Under the pieces are notes generated by a model. The model was given only the letters and a program-made list of their open reading frames with translations. It was not told the DNA's origin and ran no database searches. From assembly GCA_021805805.1 (NCBI GenBank), contig JAJZEB010000028.1, forward strand, positions 1 to 32,294: 32,294 nt of DNA. Direction: 5' to 3'. A program made the position numbers and the translations under genes. Positions 8,216 through 16,991 of this stretch are shown here, piece by piece. This DNA comes from Pseudomonadota bacterium. Its GTDB lineage: Bacteria > Pseudomonadota > Gammaproteobacteria > Burkholderiales > Burkholderiaceae_C. Every line of letters starts with the position of its first letter. Position 1 is the stretch's first letter.

Positions 8216-8919
8216 GCCAGGTCTTCGAGGCCCCGGGAATCGAGCAGGCCGCAGGCGCGCCGCGCACGCTGGCAGAGCAGGCCTACACCCGCTTGCGGCG
8301 CCACATCATCGAGGGCTGGTATCCGCCGGGCACGAAGCTGCGGGTCGAGCACTTGAAGGACGACTATGGCGTCGGCGCCGGCACCTTGCGCGAGGCCTTG
8401 ACGCGACTGGTCAGCGACGCGCTGGTGATCGCCGAGGGGCAGCGCGGCTTCCGCGTCACGCCGATGTCGCTGCAGGACCTGACGGACCTGACTCGGCTGC
8501 GCATCCATATCGAGGTCGACGCGCTGCGCCACTCGGTGCGCAACGGCGACGCGCAATGGGAGCTTCGCGTGCGCGATGCCTTCGACCGTCTCAGCGCCCA
8601 CGAGCAGCCGATCACCCTGGAGCGGCTGCCGGCGTGGGAGGACTGCAACCGCGTCTTCCACGAACAGCTGATTTCGGCTGCGGCCAGCCCGTGGACCTAT
8701 CACGTGCTGCACATCCTGTCGCAGCATGGAGAGCGCTATCGCAGGCTGTGCATCGGGCTGGAGGACAGCGCGCGCGACGTGCACCGCGAGCACCAGGAGA
8801 TTTTCGACGCCGCGATCCGCCGCGCCGACGCGCGTGCCGCGCTGGCGCTGGAGGCGCACATCAGCACCACCCTGACCCTGCTGCAGGGCCTGCCGGCAGA
8901 GCGCAGCCCGCTGCGCTGA
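8212..8919 (+). CDS. GntR family regulator, FCD (FadR-like) subfamily; AphS-like candidate
   Basis: This 235-residue protein has an N-terminal winged helix (TLAEQAYTRLRRHIIEGWYP, then LREALTRL) and an alpha-helical FCD ligand-binding domain from about residue 90. The start ATG overlaps the stop of the upstream activator gene in an ATGA, so the two are translationally coupled. The same frame is open upstream but only as a shadow of the activator gene. In Comamonas testosteroni TA441 a GntR repressor, AphS, is reported to act with the activator AphR on the phenol genes. The location suggests the same role here, which is inference. Confidence 0.88.
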   Translation: MSQVFEAPGIEQAAGAPRTLAEQAYTRLRRHIIEGWYPPGTKLRVEHLKDDYGVGAGTLREALTRLVSDALVIAEGQRGFRVTPMSLQDLTDLTRLRIHIEVDALRHSVRNGDAQWELRVRDAFDRLSAHEQPITLERLPAWEDCNRVFHEQLISAAASPWTYHVLHILSQHGERYRRLCIGLEDSARDVHREHQEIFDAAIRRADARAALALEAHISTTLTLLQGLPAERSPLR

Positions 8920-8931
8920 CAGCAGGCCCTG
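8884..8931 (+). terminator. Nested hairpin across the gntR stop codon (terminator-like)
   Basis: CAGGGCCTGC (8884-8893) pairs with GCAGGCCCTG (8922-8931). Inside this, AGCGCAG (8900-8906) pairs with CTGCGCT (8911-8917) around a CCCG loop. Both arms are perfect. No T-tract follows, so it may be a 3'-end stabiliser rather than a true intrinsic terminator. Confidence 0.5.
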
Positions 8932-9161
8932 AAGGATCCGGATCGCGCCCACGCCACCGCGCCGCAACCTCGTGACGATCCGCATCCGGGGCAGCGCATT
9001 GGTAATGATTGGCAACAAATGCCCGTTCGAACCATAGAAATCGCCGGTAGCATGCCCAATCCGACCCAATGGCTGTCGGCGTCGACTTTCCGCCGCCCGG
9101 ATTCGCGGTCCATGTTCGCGGTCCATGCGGCGACGCCGGCCGCCCGCTTCGAATACGAACG

Positions 9162-10655
9162 ATGGACACTTTGAATCCCACTCCTTGCCTTGTCAACGAC
9201 GACACCGTCGACCTGAGCGAACGGGTCGTGCGCGCGCTGCCCGAACCCTGGTGTGACCTGCTGGGGCGTTTTCGCACATTCGTCGACCACGTCAGCACCG
9301 ATGCGAACGAGGTCGCCTATGCGCTCGCGCGCATGAGCCTGCACGCGCGGCAGACCCTGGAGCAAACCACCGAACACGCGACCGAACAGACCGCGGCGAT
9401 CACCGCGGTCGGCGCCGAACTGCAGACCCTGGCCGAAGCGTCGGGTACCGCCCAGGACCAGATGCGCGCGCTCGACAGCGAAATCGGCAGCGTGAACAAC
9501 CTGGCGGCCGAAGGCGCCGCGAAAAGCGATGCGATGCGCGTGCTGTTCGCCCAGCTCGTCGAACGCAACACCCAAAACCAGGACGCGCTCGACGCGTTGC
9601 GCCGGCAGTTCGCCGGCGTCGTGCAGCAGATGCACAAGATCCACACCATTGCCGAGCGCGTCAACCTGCTCGCGCTGAACGCCGCGATCGAAGCTGCGCG
9701 CGCCGGCGACGCCGGCCGCGGCTTCGCCGTCGTCGCCGACGAGATCCGCAGCCTGGCGCGCGCCACCGAAAGCACGGTCAACGGCATCGGCGCCGAAGTC
9801 GATGGCATGCAGCGCACGGTGCAAGTGACGTCTGACGCGGCCCGCCGGTTCGCCGGCGACATGGATTCCAGCCAGGCGCAGATGCAGCAGCTGGTCGGGG
9901 ACTTCAATGCCATTGCCGGAGGCGTCTCGCGTATTGCCGCGCAGACTTCGGCGACTTCGACGACATTCGCCACCCAGGGCGAGCACTTGCGCGAACTCCA
10001 GGGCCGCTTCGACGGCATGGCCGTCCGCGTGCGCGAGTTCGGCGACGAGAACGTGGCCGAGGCGCGCGCGTTCAACGACGCGCTGGGCACCGCGGTGGGC
10101 AAGGCGCAGCGCATGTTCGAGCTGTCGACGCTGTATCGCACGGATTCCTCGGCCAGCCGCATCGTGCAGGAGCTTGGCCGCCGCGCCGCTGCCGCCGAGG
10201 CACTGCTCGAGAACGCGCTGGCGCGCGGCGAACTCGACGAGGCCGAGCTGTTCGACGACAACTATGTCGCGGTTCCGGGAACCAATCCGCCGCGCTACAC
10301 GACGCGCTACACCGACTGGTTCAGCCGGCACGTGCAGCCTTTCGAGGACGACTATCTGGCGGCTTCGCCGGCATACCGGGCCGCAGTGCTCATCGACCGC
10401 AACGCCTATGCCGCAGCGAGCAACAGCATCACCGACAAGCCGCTGACCGGAGATCCGCGGCACGACCTGGCGCACAACCGATCGCGACGCCGTTTCGACG
10501 ATCCGGTGATCGTCACCGCGGCAGCCAACTCCGCCGGCGTGATGCTGCAGGTCTACCCGCGCGACAACGGCGAAGTCATGAGCGCGCTGGCGCATCCGCT
10601 GCGCGTGCGAGGTCGCCACTGGGGCGCGCTGTTCCTCGGTTTCATCGGCAGCTGA
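9162..10655 (+). CDS. Soluble methyl-accepting chemotaxis protein with a C-terminal sensory domain
   Basis: This 497-residue chemoreceptor has no signal peptide or membrane segment. The helical signalling domain has the conserved hairpin tip near 166-200 ([15 protein letters not shown], then [16 protein letters not shown]). A long helix follows to about residue 345, then a C-terminal domain (about 350-497) with [30 protein letters not shown] and [13 protein letters not shown]. That pattern recurs at the C-terminus of many MCPs and looks Cache-like. The ATG at 9162 is chosen because the upstream part of the frame (from 9069) has no MCP character. Its ligand is unknown; proximity to phenol genes allows aromatic taxis as a guess. 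Confidence 0.88.
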   Translation: MDTLNPTPCLVNDDTVDLSERVVRALPEPWCDLLGRFRTFVDHVSTDANEVAYALARMSLHARQTLEQTTEHATEQTAAITAVGAELQTLAEASGTAQDQMRALDSEIGSVNNLAAEGAAKSDAMRVLFAQLVERNTQNQDALDALRRQFAGVVQQMHKIHTIAERVNLLALNAAIEAARAGDAGRGFAVVADEIRSLARATESTVNGIGAEVDGMQRTVQVTSDAARRFAGDMDSSQAQMQQLVGDFNAIAGGVSRIAAQTSATSTTFATQGEHLRELQGRFDGMAVRVREFGDENVAEARAFNDALGTAVGKAQRMFELSTLYRTDSSASRIVQELGRRAAAAEALLENALARGELDEAELFDDNYVAVPGTNPPRYTTRYTDWFSRHVQPFEDDYLAASPAYRAAVLIDRNAYAAASNSITDKPLTGDPRHDLAHNRSRRRFDDPVIVTAAANSAGVMLQVYPRDNGEVMSALAHPLRVRGRHWGALFLGFIGS

Positions 10656-10665
10656 GCACGACCCT

Positions 10666-10682
10666 GCGCGCATTCCGCGCGC
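10666..10682 (+). terminator. Short GC hairpin after the chemoreceptor gene
   Basis: GCGCGC, a 5-base loop ATTCC and GCGCGC lie 11 bases after the stop. There is no T-run. It is a weak terminator candidate only. Confidence 0.3.
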
Positions 10683-10747
10683 GGATCCGGCTATGCTGGC
10701 ACGCGGCGCCGGACATGCGGCGCAGATGATTCCCAGGGGAGATTCAG

Positions 10748-12118
10748 ATGAGTGAGGCAACCAAGTACCTGCTTGACGAGAGCCACATACCGAAAGCCTG
10801 GTACAACATCCAGGCAGATCTGCCCAAGGCCTTGCCGCCGGTACTGCACCCAGGCACGTTGCAGCCCATCGGCCCGGACGATCTCGCGCCGCTGTTCCCG
10901 ATGGCGCTGATCGCGCAGGAGGTCAGCACCGAGCGCGAGATCGAGATCCCCGAGCCGGTGCGCGAGGTCTATCGCCTGTGGCGCCCGGCGCCGCTGTTTC
11001 GCGCGCATCGGCTGGAAAAGGCCTTGCAGACCCCGGCGAAGATCTTCTACAAGTACGAAGGCGTCAGCCCGGCGGGCAGCCACAAGCCCAACACCGCAGT
11101 GCCGCAGGCGTTCTACAACGCACAAGCCGGCGTCAAGCGCCTGACCACCGAGACCGGAGCGGGTCAGTGGGGAACGTCGCTGTCGTTCGCCGGCCAGCTG
11201 TTCGGCCTCGAAGTCCTGGTGTTTCAGGTCCGCGTGTCCTACGACCAGAAGCCGTATCGGCGCGCGGTCATGGAGACCTACGGCGCGCGCTGCCTGCCAT
11301 CGCCGTCGACAGAGACCGCATACGGCCGCCGCGTGCTGGCCGAGCGCCCGGATCATCCGGGAAGCCTGGGGATCGCCATCTCCGAGGCCGTCGAACTCGC
11401 CGCGCAACGCGAGGACACCAAGTACGCGCTGGGATCGGTGCTCAACCACGTGCTGATGCACCAGACGGTGATCGGCCTGGAAGCCATGGAGCAGATGCAG
11501 ATGGCCGACGCTTGGCCCGACGTGGTCGTCGGCTGCACCGGCGGGGGATCGAATTTCGCCGGCATCGCCTTCCCGTTCATCGGCCACGGACTGCGTGGCG
11601 GCGCCCGGCCGCGCATCGTCGCCGTCGAGCCTGCCGCGTGTCCGTCGCTGACCCGCGGGCGCTATGCCTACGATTTCGGCGATACCGGGCACATGACCCC
11701 GCTGACCAAGATGCATACGCTGGGATCGACGTTCACGCCTCCCGGGTTCCATGCCGGCGGGCTGCGCTACCACGGCATGGCGCCGCTGGTGTCGCACCTC
11801 AGTCAGCTCGACCTGATCGAGGCCGTGGCCTATACGCAGGGCGAGTGCTTTGCCGCGGGCGTGCAGTTCGCGCGCACCGAGGGTATCGTGCCGGCGCCGG
11901 AGGCCAACCACGCGGTCAAGGGGGCGATCGAGGAGGCACTGCGCTGCAAGCGCGAAGGGCGCAGCGAGACCATTCTGTTCAACCTGTGCGGGCACGGCCA
12001 TTTCGATATGTCCGCGTACCAGAAGTACTTCGCCGGCGAGCTCAAGGACGAGTCCTACGACGAGCGCGAACTCGCCATGGCGCTGGCGGGCCTGCCCAGC
12101 GTTCCCGAGGCGGCCTGA
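10748..12118 (+). CDS. TrpB2-type tryptophan synthase beta-like PLP enzyme
   Basis: This 456-residue protein is longer than TrpB1 (about 400) and matches the TrpB2 (TrpB-related) subgroup, which has an N-terminal extension and usually no partner trpA. The PLP lysine is Lys113 in GSHKPNTA, the catalytic-loop motif ETGAGQWG is at 135-142, and the phosphate-binding CTGGGSN is at 263-269. All needed PLP residues appear present. The ribosome site AGGGGAG precedes the ATG. No trpA or other trp genes are near. Candidate roles are indole salvage, or beta-substitution or deamination of serine-like substrates; the substrate cannot be read from the sequence. Confidence 0.9.
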   Translation: MSEATKYLLDESHIPKAWYNIQADLPKALPPVLHPGTLQPIGPDDLAPLFPMALIAQEVSTEREIEIPEPVREVYRLWRPAPLFRAHRLEKALQTPAKIFYKYEGVSPAGSHKPNTAVPQAFYNAQAGVKRLTTETGAGQWGTSLSFAGQLFGLEVLVFQVRVSYDQKPYRRAVMETYGARCLPSPSTETAYGRRVLAERPDHPGSLGIAISEAVELAAQREDTKYALGSVLNHVLMHQTVIGLEAMEQMQMADAWPDVVVGCTGGGSNFAGIAFPFIGHGLRGGARPRIVAVEPAACPSLTRGRYAYDFGDTGHMTPLTKMHTLGSTFTPPGFHAGGLRYHGMAPLVSHLSQLDLIEAVAYTQGECFAAGVQFARTEGIVPAPEANHAVKGAIEEALRCKREGRSETILFNLCGHGHFDMSAYQKYFAGELKDESYDERELAMALAGLPSVPEAA

Positions 12119-12129
12119 AGCTGCGCGCC

Positions 12130-12189
12130 GCCGGAAGTTCTCCGCGCGGCTTCCGGCCGATCGCGCCCGTTCATCAACGGGCCGCGATC
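12130..12189 (+). terminator. Two tandem hairpins after the trpB2 gene
   Basis: The first pairs GCCGGAAG (12130-12137) with CTTCCGGC (12150-12157). The second pairs GATCGCGCCCGTT (12159-12171) with AACGGG (12176-12181) and, after one bulged C, CGCGATC (12183-12189), leaving a CATC loop. They start about 12 nt after the stop codon at 12118. The rest of the 314-bp gap up to 12432 shows no gene; a small palindrome ACACGG-C-CCGTGT lies at 12291-12303. Confidence 0.5.
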
Positions 12190-12432
12190 GCGCATCGTCA
12201 TTCGGGTCGACTGTCGCGCGCGGGTCCCCGGAGCCGAGTCCGGCGTAACGCGCCACGCACGGAGGCGATACCCGAAATCTTGCAGCCATGACACGGCCCG
12301 TGTTTTGGGCGGAGGAACTTTTGCGAGGCTGAACGTTCGAATCGCATCCGATCCTTCGCTGGCTCCCGGTTTGACGACGGGTGCGCTTGTCGCGATCGAC
12401 CCTGGTGGGCAACCACGATTGCGGAGCCGAGC

Positions 12433-13710
12433 GTGAAAAATCGACTGACGTATTCAATCCTGGGCGGAATGCTGCTCGGCGTCATCGTCGGCTATGCCTG
12501 CCATGCGGGCGCCGGAGATGCGGAATCGACCCAGGCGATCTCCGGCTACTTCTCGATCGTGACCGAGATCTTCCTGCGGCTCATCAAGATGATCATCGCT
12601 CCGCTGGTGTTCTGCACCCTCGTGTCGGGGCTTGCCGGGATGGACAGCGTTTCCGCGGCCGGGCGGATCGGCGCGCGGACGATTGGCTGGTTCTTTTGCG
12701 CTTCGCTGATCTCGCTGGCACTGGGCCTGACCCTGGCGAACCTGCTGCAGCCCGGAGCCGGGCTCCATCTGGTGTCGACCGTCCAGGACGCGGGAACCGG
12801 GCTCGACAGCGGGGGGCTGACGGCAAGGAACATCCTGACGCATGCGTTCCCGACCAGTCTGTTCGACGCGCTGGCGCACAACAACATCCTGCAGATTCTG
12901 ACCTTCTCGATCTTTTTCGGTATCGCGCTGTCCGCGCTGAAAGGCGACGCCCGCGTGAAGGTCGTCGTCGATGCGATCGACGGCGCGGTGCCGGTGATGT
13001 TGCGCCTGACCGATTACGTGATGTGGGTCGCTCCGCTGGGCGTGTTCGCAGCGCTGGCGTCGGTCGTCACCGTCCGCGGCCTCGGTGTGCTGGTGACCTA
13101 CGGCAAGCTCATCGGCAGCTTCTATCTCGGGCTCGCGTTGCTGTGGGCGATCCTGATCGGCATCGGCTATGCGTTCCTCGGCAAGCGTGTCGGCGCGCTG
13201 CTGAATGCTGTACGCGAGCCGGCGCTGCTGGCTTTTTCGACGGCGAGCAGCGAGGCTGCGTACCCGCGCTTGACCGAGCAGCTGGAAGCGTTCGGCGTCG
13301 ACAAGAAGGTGGTCGGATTCACCTTGCCGCTTGGTTATGCGTTCAATCTGGACGGATCCATGATGTACCAGACGTTCGCAGCGCTTTTCATCGCCCAGGC
13401 GTTCGGTGTCGAAATGCCGCTTTCACAGCAGGTCGTGCTGCTGCTGGTTCTGATGCTCAGCAGCAAGGGGATGGCCGGCGTGCCGCGCGGCGCGGTCGTC
13501 GTCGTGGCCGCGGTGGCGCCGATGTTCGACCTGCCGGTAGCCGGCGTTGCGCTCGTCCTCGCCATCGACCAGGTCCTCGACATGGGCCGCACGATGACCA
13601 ACGTGATCGGCAACAGCGTGGCAACCGCCGTCATCGCGCAGTGGGAATCGGCGCGCGCCGGCCGTCGCGTGCACGGCTCCGGGAGCGAACACGGGCAGGG
13701 TCGACTCTGA
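12433..13710 (+). CDS. Dicarboxylate/amino acid:cation symporter (DAACS family)
   Basis: This 425-residue membrane transporter belongs to the GltP/DctA family. It begins with a hydrophobic segment (LTYSILGGMLLGVIVGYA). The family motifs in the second half are a serine-containing hairpin loop with SSKGMAGVPRGAVVV, the substrate/cation-site motif DQVLDMGRTMTNVIGNS, and FNLDGSMMYQ, which matches the unwound NMDG-type element. The start is GTG at 12433, with GGAG at 12423-12426. Whether it carries C4-dicarboxylates, glutamate/aspartate or other acids is not decided by the sequence. It may share a transcript with the upstream gene, but the hairpins between them argue against that. Confidence 0.92.
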   Translation: MKNRLTYSILGGMLLGVIVGYACHAGAGDAESTQAISGYFSIVTEIFLRLIKMIIAPLVFCTLVSGLAGMDSVSAAGRIGARTIGWFFCASLISLALGLTLANLLQPGAGLHLVSTVQDAGTGLDSGGLTARNILTHAFPTSLFDALAHNNILQILTFSIFFGIALSALKGDARVKVVVDAIDGAVPVMLRLTDYVMWVAPLGVFAALASVVTVRGLGVLVTYGKLIGSFYLGLALLWAILIGIGYAFLGKRVGALLNAVREPALLAFSTASSEAAYPRLTEQLEAFGVDKKVVGFTLPLGYAFNLDGSMMYQTFAALFIAQAFGVEMPLSQQVVLLLVLMLSSKGMAGVPRGAVVVVAAVAPMFDLPVAGVALVLAIDQVLDMGRTMTNVIGNSVATAVIAQWESARAGRRVHGSGSEHGQGRL

Positions 13711-13749
13711 CCCGGTGCAAGGCCACGCAGGTCGACGGCGCGCTGCCGC

Positions 13750-13768
13750 GCCCGACGGCTGATCGGGC
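13750..13768. terminator. Hairpin between convergent symporter and SDR genes
   Basis: GCCCGA (13750-13755) pairs with TCGGGC (13763-13768) around a 7-base loop, in the 64-bp gap between two convergent stop codons. It may serve as a bidirectional terminator; there is no clear T-run. Confidence 0.4.
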
Positions 13769-13774
13769 ACGCGC

Positions 13775-14551
13775 CTACAGCACCACCGGGTGCTGCCCAC
13801 CGTCGAGCGCGAAGGTCGCGGCGGTGGCGTAGCTGGCGCGCGCGCTGGCCAGAAAGACGGCCATCTCGGCAACCTCCACCGGCGAGGCCATGCGTCCGAG
13901 CGGGATCTGGGCCACGGCCTGGGCGCGGGCCTGCTCCAGCGTGGTGCTGGCGGCACGCGCGGCCGCCAGCAGGCCTTCCTCGACGCGCGAGGTCTCGGTC
14001 AGCCCGGGGTTGATCCCGATCACCCGCACGCCGAGCGGCGCGTAGGCCGCGCCCAGTCCGGAGGTGGCGAGCATCAGCGCGGCGTTGGCCGCACCCCCGG
14101 CCAGGTGCGTGGGCGAGGCCACGCGTCCGCCTGCGCCGATGATGTTGACCACCACGCCACGGCCGCGCCGGCCCATGCGCTTGAGCAACGGGTCGATGAC
14201 GTGGATGTAGCTGAAGAACTTGGCGTCGAGTGCAGCATGCCACCTGGCCGCATCGAGCTCTGCCGGCGGCGTGCGCTGCGCGGCGCCGGCAGAATTGACC
14301 AGCACGTCGACCGGGCCGATGCGCGACTCCACCGCGTCGACCATCGCCGCGGCTGCAACCGCATCGCGCAGGTCGGCAGCGAAGGTGGGCACGCCACCCA
14401 ACAGCCGCGAGGCAGCTTCCAGGCCATCGGCGCCGCGCGCGCACAACACGACACGCGCGCCCTCGGCGCAGAAAGCTTGCGCACAGGCCAGACCGATGCC
14501 GCGGCTGCCTCCGGTGATGAGCACGATACGGTCGCGAAGCTCCAGATCCAT
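13775..14551 (-). CDS. Divergent short-chain dehydrogenase/reductase lacking the usual catalytic residues
   Basis: This 258-residue Rossmann-fold protein has the cofactor motif TGGSRGIG (13-20), NSAG near 86-89 and NPGLTETS near 181-188. At the place of the catalytic Ser it has NIIGAGG, and at the YxxxK motif it has GGAAN (152-156) within HLAGGAANAALM, so Ser, Tyr and Lys are all replaced. A group of SDRs with an AGxxGNAxLM-like helix exists, so this may be a family trait rather than decay. The ATG at 14551 is chosen by family start; the frame is open further upstream. It is convergent with the symporter gene. The substrate is unknown. Confidence 0.83.
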   Translation of the reverse strand: MDLELRDRIVLITGGSRGIGLACAQAFCAEGARVVLCARGADGLEAASRLLGGVPTFAADLRDAVAAAAMVDAVESRIGPVDVLVNSAGAAQRTPPAELDAARWHAALDAKFFSYIHVIDPLLKRMGRRGRGVVVNIIGAGGRVASPTHLAGGAANAALMLATSGLGAAYAPLGVRVIGINPGLTETSRVEEGLLAAARAASTTLEQARAQAVAQIPLGRMASPVEVAEMAVFLASARASYATAATFALDGGQHPVVL

Positions 14552-14814
14552 GACAGCGTCTCCAGTTTCGGGCCGGCTGCGCTTGCGCTGAGCCGCACGG
14601 GCACCGGCTTGGTTGCGGGCGTGCCGCAGCCGCCGGCCGCGTTGTCCGGCGGGACCCTTGGATGGGTCTCGGGGTCGCAAGCTGCGATGCAGCCGTGCGG
14701 ACGATCGTAGTCGACGCACGTGAAATCCTGCATATGCCGTCGCGCCGTGTGCACTGTCCGGCCCCGGGTCTTCAGTCGCCGATGCGCAGAGTCAGCTCTT
14801 CTTGCAGCAATAAA

Positions 14815-14829
14815 TTCTGCGTAGCAGAA
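14815..14829. promoter_or_regulatory. Operator-like palindrome TTCTGC-GTA-GCAGAA (liv/SDR copy)
   Basis: This is a perfect 6-bp inverted repeat with a 3-base spacer in the region between the SDR and liv genes. The same design occurs at 27173-27187 and 31316-31330 upstream of two beta-oxidation operons. It is a candidate binding site for the IclR regulator encoded at 27371-28261. Confidence 0.6.
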
Positions 14830-14943
14830 CTACGTTGCCCAAGCTTGTCCGCATGAACCCATTCGCCATCGGCTTGTGCTGTTCATATCGAAACACGATA
14901 ACTAATTGATTGAACTGATGTTTGTCGCTTCTTTGCCGCGAAA

Positions 14944-14972
14944 TTGATCGCTGTCTGGCGCTTCAGTATTTT
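14944..14972 (+). promoter_or_regulatory. Candidate sigma-70 promoter of the liv operon
   Basis: TTGATC (14944-14949) and TATTTT (14967-14972) are 17 bases apart. The transcript would start near 14979, with a leader of about 150 nt to the livH start. It lies about 115 bp downstream of the shared palindrome. Confidence 0.45.
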
Positions 14973-15129
14973 CCCTAGAGTGACTGCACAGCAGAATCGG
15001 TTGCCAAATAGGCTCTTCGCACAGCGCGATCAAGGGTCGACTCCGTCGCCCATCGCAACGGCACGCGGCATGCGGGAATCGTCGTCGCGATGGTGCAGGT
15101 CAACGGCTTATCGCGGACAGGAGATCACG

Positions 15130-15999
15130 GTGGATTTGCTATTGCAGCAATTGCTCAACGGCGTGACGCTGGGCAGCGTGTACAGCCTCGTCGCGCTGGG
15201 GCTCACCCTCGTCTACGGGATTCTCGCCATCCCGAACTTCGCGCACGGCGCGCTTTACATGGTCGGCGCCTTCGCGTCGTTCTACCTGACGTCGGCGCTT
15301 GGTCTCGGCTACTGGAGTGCGATGCTCGTGTCCGCGGCCTGCGTCGCGCTGCTCGCCGTCGTCGCCGAGCGCCTCGTGTTTCACCCCCTGCGCAACGCGC
15401 CGGAGCTGTCGCCGATGATCGCGGCGATCGGCTTGCTGCTGTTTCTCGAAGCCGGCGCGCAAGCGTTGTGCGGCGCCAACTACCACCGGATGTCATCTCC
15501 GTATTCCGGCGTGATGCACTGGGGCGGCGTGATCGCGCCGACGCAGCGCCTGCTGATCATCGCCGGCGCGTTCGTGCTCGTTGCCGCGCTGCAGCTGTTC
15601 CTGCATCGCACCGTGCTCGGCGCGTCGATCCTCGCGGTCGCGCAAAACCGCGAAGGCGCCTTGCTCGTCGGCATCGATCCGACAAGGGTCGGAATGGCCG
15701 CGTTCGCACTGTCCGGCGCGCTCGCGGCAGTCGCCGCCACGCTGTATGCGCCGATCAACCTCGTCTACCCGACGATGGGCGATCTCGTGATCCTGAAGGC
15801 GTTCGTGATCATCATTCTCGGCGGCATGGGAAGCGTGCCCGGCGCGATTGCAGGCGGCCTCATCATCGGGCTCGCCGAAAGCCTCGGCGCGTTCTACATA
15901 TCGCCTGACTACCAGGACCTGATCGCGTTCGTGCTGCTCGTCGCGATCCTGTCGCTGCGCCCGCAAGGCCTGTTCGCGAAGCAGGTGCGCGCAGCATGA
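15130..15999 (+). CDS. livH: Branched-chain amino acid-type ABC transporter permease LivH
   Basis: This 289-residue inner-membrane permease has multiple hydrophobic helices and family motifs GVTLGSVYSLVALGLTLVYG, IPNFAHGALYMVGAF near the N-terminus and ILGGMGSVPGAIAGGL near the C-terminus. The start is GTG at 15130, with AGGAG at 15119-15123; the longer frame from 14944 adds a non-hydrophobic, promoter-containing segment and is rejected. The stop overlaps livM in an ATGA. Liv-type systems also carry aromatic acids and other carboxylates, so the substrate need not be an amino acid. Confidence 0.93.
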   Translation: MDLLLQQLLNGVTLGSVYSLVALGLTLVYGILAIPNFAHGALYMVGAFASFYLTSALGLGYWSAMLVSAACVALLAVVAERLVFHPLRNAPELSPMIAAIGLLLFLEAGAQALCGANYHRMSSPYSGVMHWGGVIAPTQRLLIIAGAFVLVAALQLFLHRTVLGASILAVAQNREGALLVGIDPTRVGMAAFALSGALAAVAATLYAPINLVYPTMGDLVILKAFVIIILGGMGSVPGAIAGGLIIGLAESLGAFYISPDYQDLIAFVLLVAILSLRPQGLFAKQVRAA

Positions 16000-16991
16000 A
16001 ACCAACCCGTCCCTACGGCTGGATCGCACTCTTTGCCGCCGGGCTCGTCCTGCCGGCGCTGCTCCGGAACGACTACTCGCTGACGGTGATGTCGACCGCC
16101 TACATCTTCGCGCTCGCGACGGTCGGCCTGAACCTGATCACCGGTTACACCGGCCAGTTCAACCTCGCGCACGGCGGCTTCCTCGCGATCGGCGCCTACA
16201 CCGTCGGCATCCTCACCGTCGACCATCAGCTTCCGTTCTGGCTCGCGTTCGTGCTCGGCGGCGCCGTCACCACCGTGCTCGGCCTGCTCGTCGGCATGCT
16301 GTCGCTGCGCCTGAGGGGCCACTACTTCTCGATTTTCACGATGTGCGTCGGCTACCTCATCTATCTGGTGATCCAGAAGTGGAATGGTCTCACGCACGGC
16401 GTCGTCGGCATCATCGGCATTCCGGCGCCTCCGCGCGTCGGCCCGGTGTCGTTCCAAAGTCCGCTCGCGCTCTACTACCTGACGTTCGCGTTTCTCGCGG
16501 CCGGCACGTGGATCATGGGCCGCATCGTCAACTCGCTGCTCGGCCGGACGTTTACCGCGATCCGCAACGGCGAGCATCTCGCGCAGGCGCTCGGAATCAA
16601 TGCGATGCGAAACAAGCTGCTCGCATTCCTCATTTCCTCGTTCTATGCGGGAATCGCAGGCGGCCTGTACGCGGGCTTCGTCCGCTTCATCGGCCCCGAT
16701 CTCGCCGGCATCGACCACACGTTCGACATGACGATGTACATGGTCGTCGGCGGAATCGGCACCCTTGCCGGTCCGCTGATCGGCGCGCTCCTGCTGCCGT
16801 GGATCACGCAGTACCTGCAGTTCATGCAAACGTACCGATTCATCGTCTTCGGTCCGCTGCTGATCGCGCTGCTGATTTTCCTGCCGCACGGAATCGTCGG
16901 CCTCTATCGCAGCATCCGGATCAAGTGCGATGCGCGTCGCGCCTCGCCGGCCGCGGCCACGCGGATCACGCGCGGAGACGGTCATGCTTGA
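15996..16991 (+). CDS. livM: Branched-chain amino acid-type ABC transporter permease LivM
   Basis: This 331-residue second permease has the family motif LNLITGYTGQFNLAHGGFLAIGAY near the N-terminus, and the C-terminal part holds MVVGGIGTLAGPLIGALLL. Several hydrophobic helices are evident. The ATG at 15996 overlaps the livH stop. The C-terminal tail after residue 310 is polar and arginine-rich (cytoplasmic). The 3' end overlaps livG by 8 nt, so the genes are tightly coupled. Confidence 0.93.
   Translation: MKPTRPYGWIALFAAGLVLPALLRNDYSLTVMSTAYIFALATVGLNLITGYTGQFNLAHGGFLAIGAYTVGILTVDHQLPFWLAFVLGGAVTTVLGLLVGMLSLRLRGHYFSIFTMCVGYLIYLVIQKWNGLTHGVVGIIGIPAPPRVGPVSFQSPLALYYLTFAFLAAGTWIMGRIVNSLLGRTFTAIRNGEHLAQALGINAMRNKLLAFLISSFYAGIAGGLYAGFVRFIGPDLAGIDHTFDMTMYMVVGGIGTLAGPLIGALLLPWITQYLQFMQTYRFIVFGPLLIALLIFLPHGIVGLYRSIRIKCDARRASPAAATRITRGDGHA

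Larger units (their letters stand above)
14552..15129. other. 578-bp intergenic region between the divergent SDR and liv genes
   Basis: No credible gene is seen. Small open frames here lack family features and ribosome sites. The region holds the shared palindrome at 14815-14829, a small TTGCAGCAA repeat at 14802-14810, a likely sigma-70 promoter at 14944-14972, and an AT-richer stretch (14800-14980) typical of a regulatory region. Confidence 0.6.

Noticed and set aside
9011-9027. TTGGCAACAAATGCCC upstream of the chemoreceptor gene as a sigma-54 promoter
   Set aside because: The GG and GC doublets are 10 rather than 12 bases apart.
10698-10714. CTGGCACG before the trpB2 gene as a sigma-54 promoter
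   Set aside because: The -24-like part matches, but no GC-containing -12 element occurs at the required spacing.
8736-10760. 674-codon minus-strand frame opposite the gntR and chemoreceptor genes
   Set aside because: A shadow frame of two well-recognised plus-strand genes; no family motif can be seen.
14662-14856. Small plus-strand open frame in the SDR-liv intergenic region
   Set aside because: No ribosome site or similarity, Cys/Ser/Arg-rich composition, and it runs across the regulatory palindrome.
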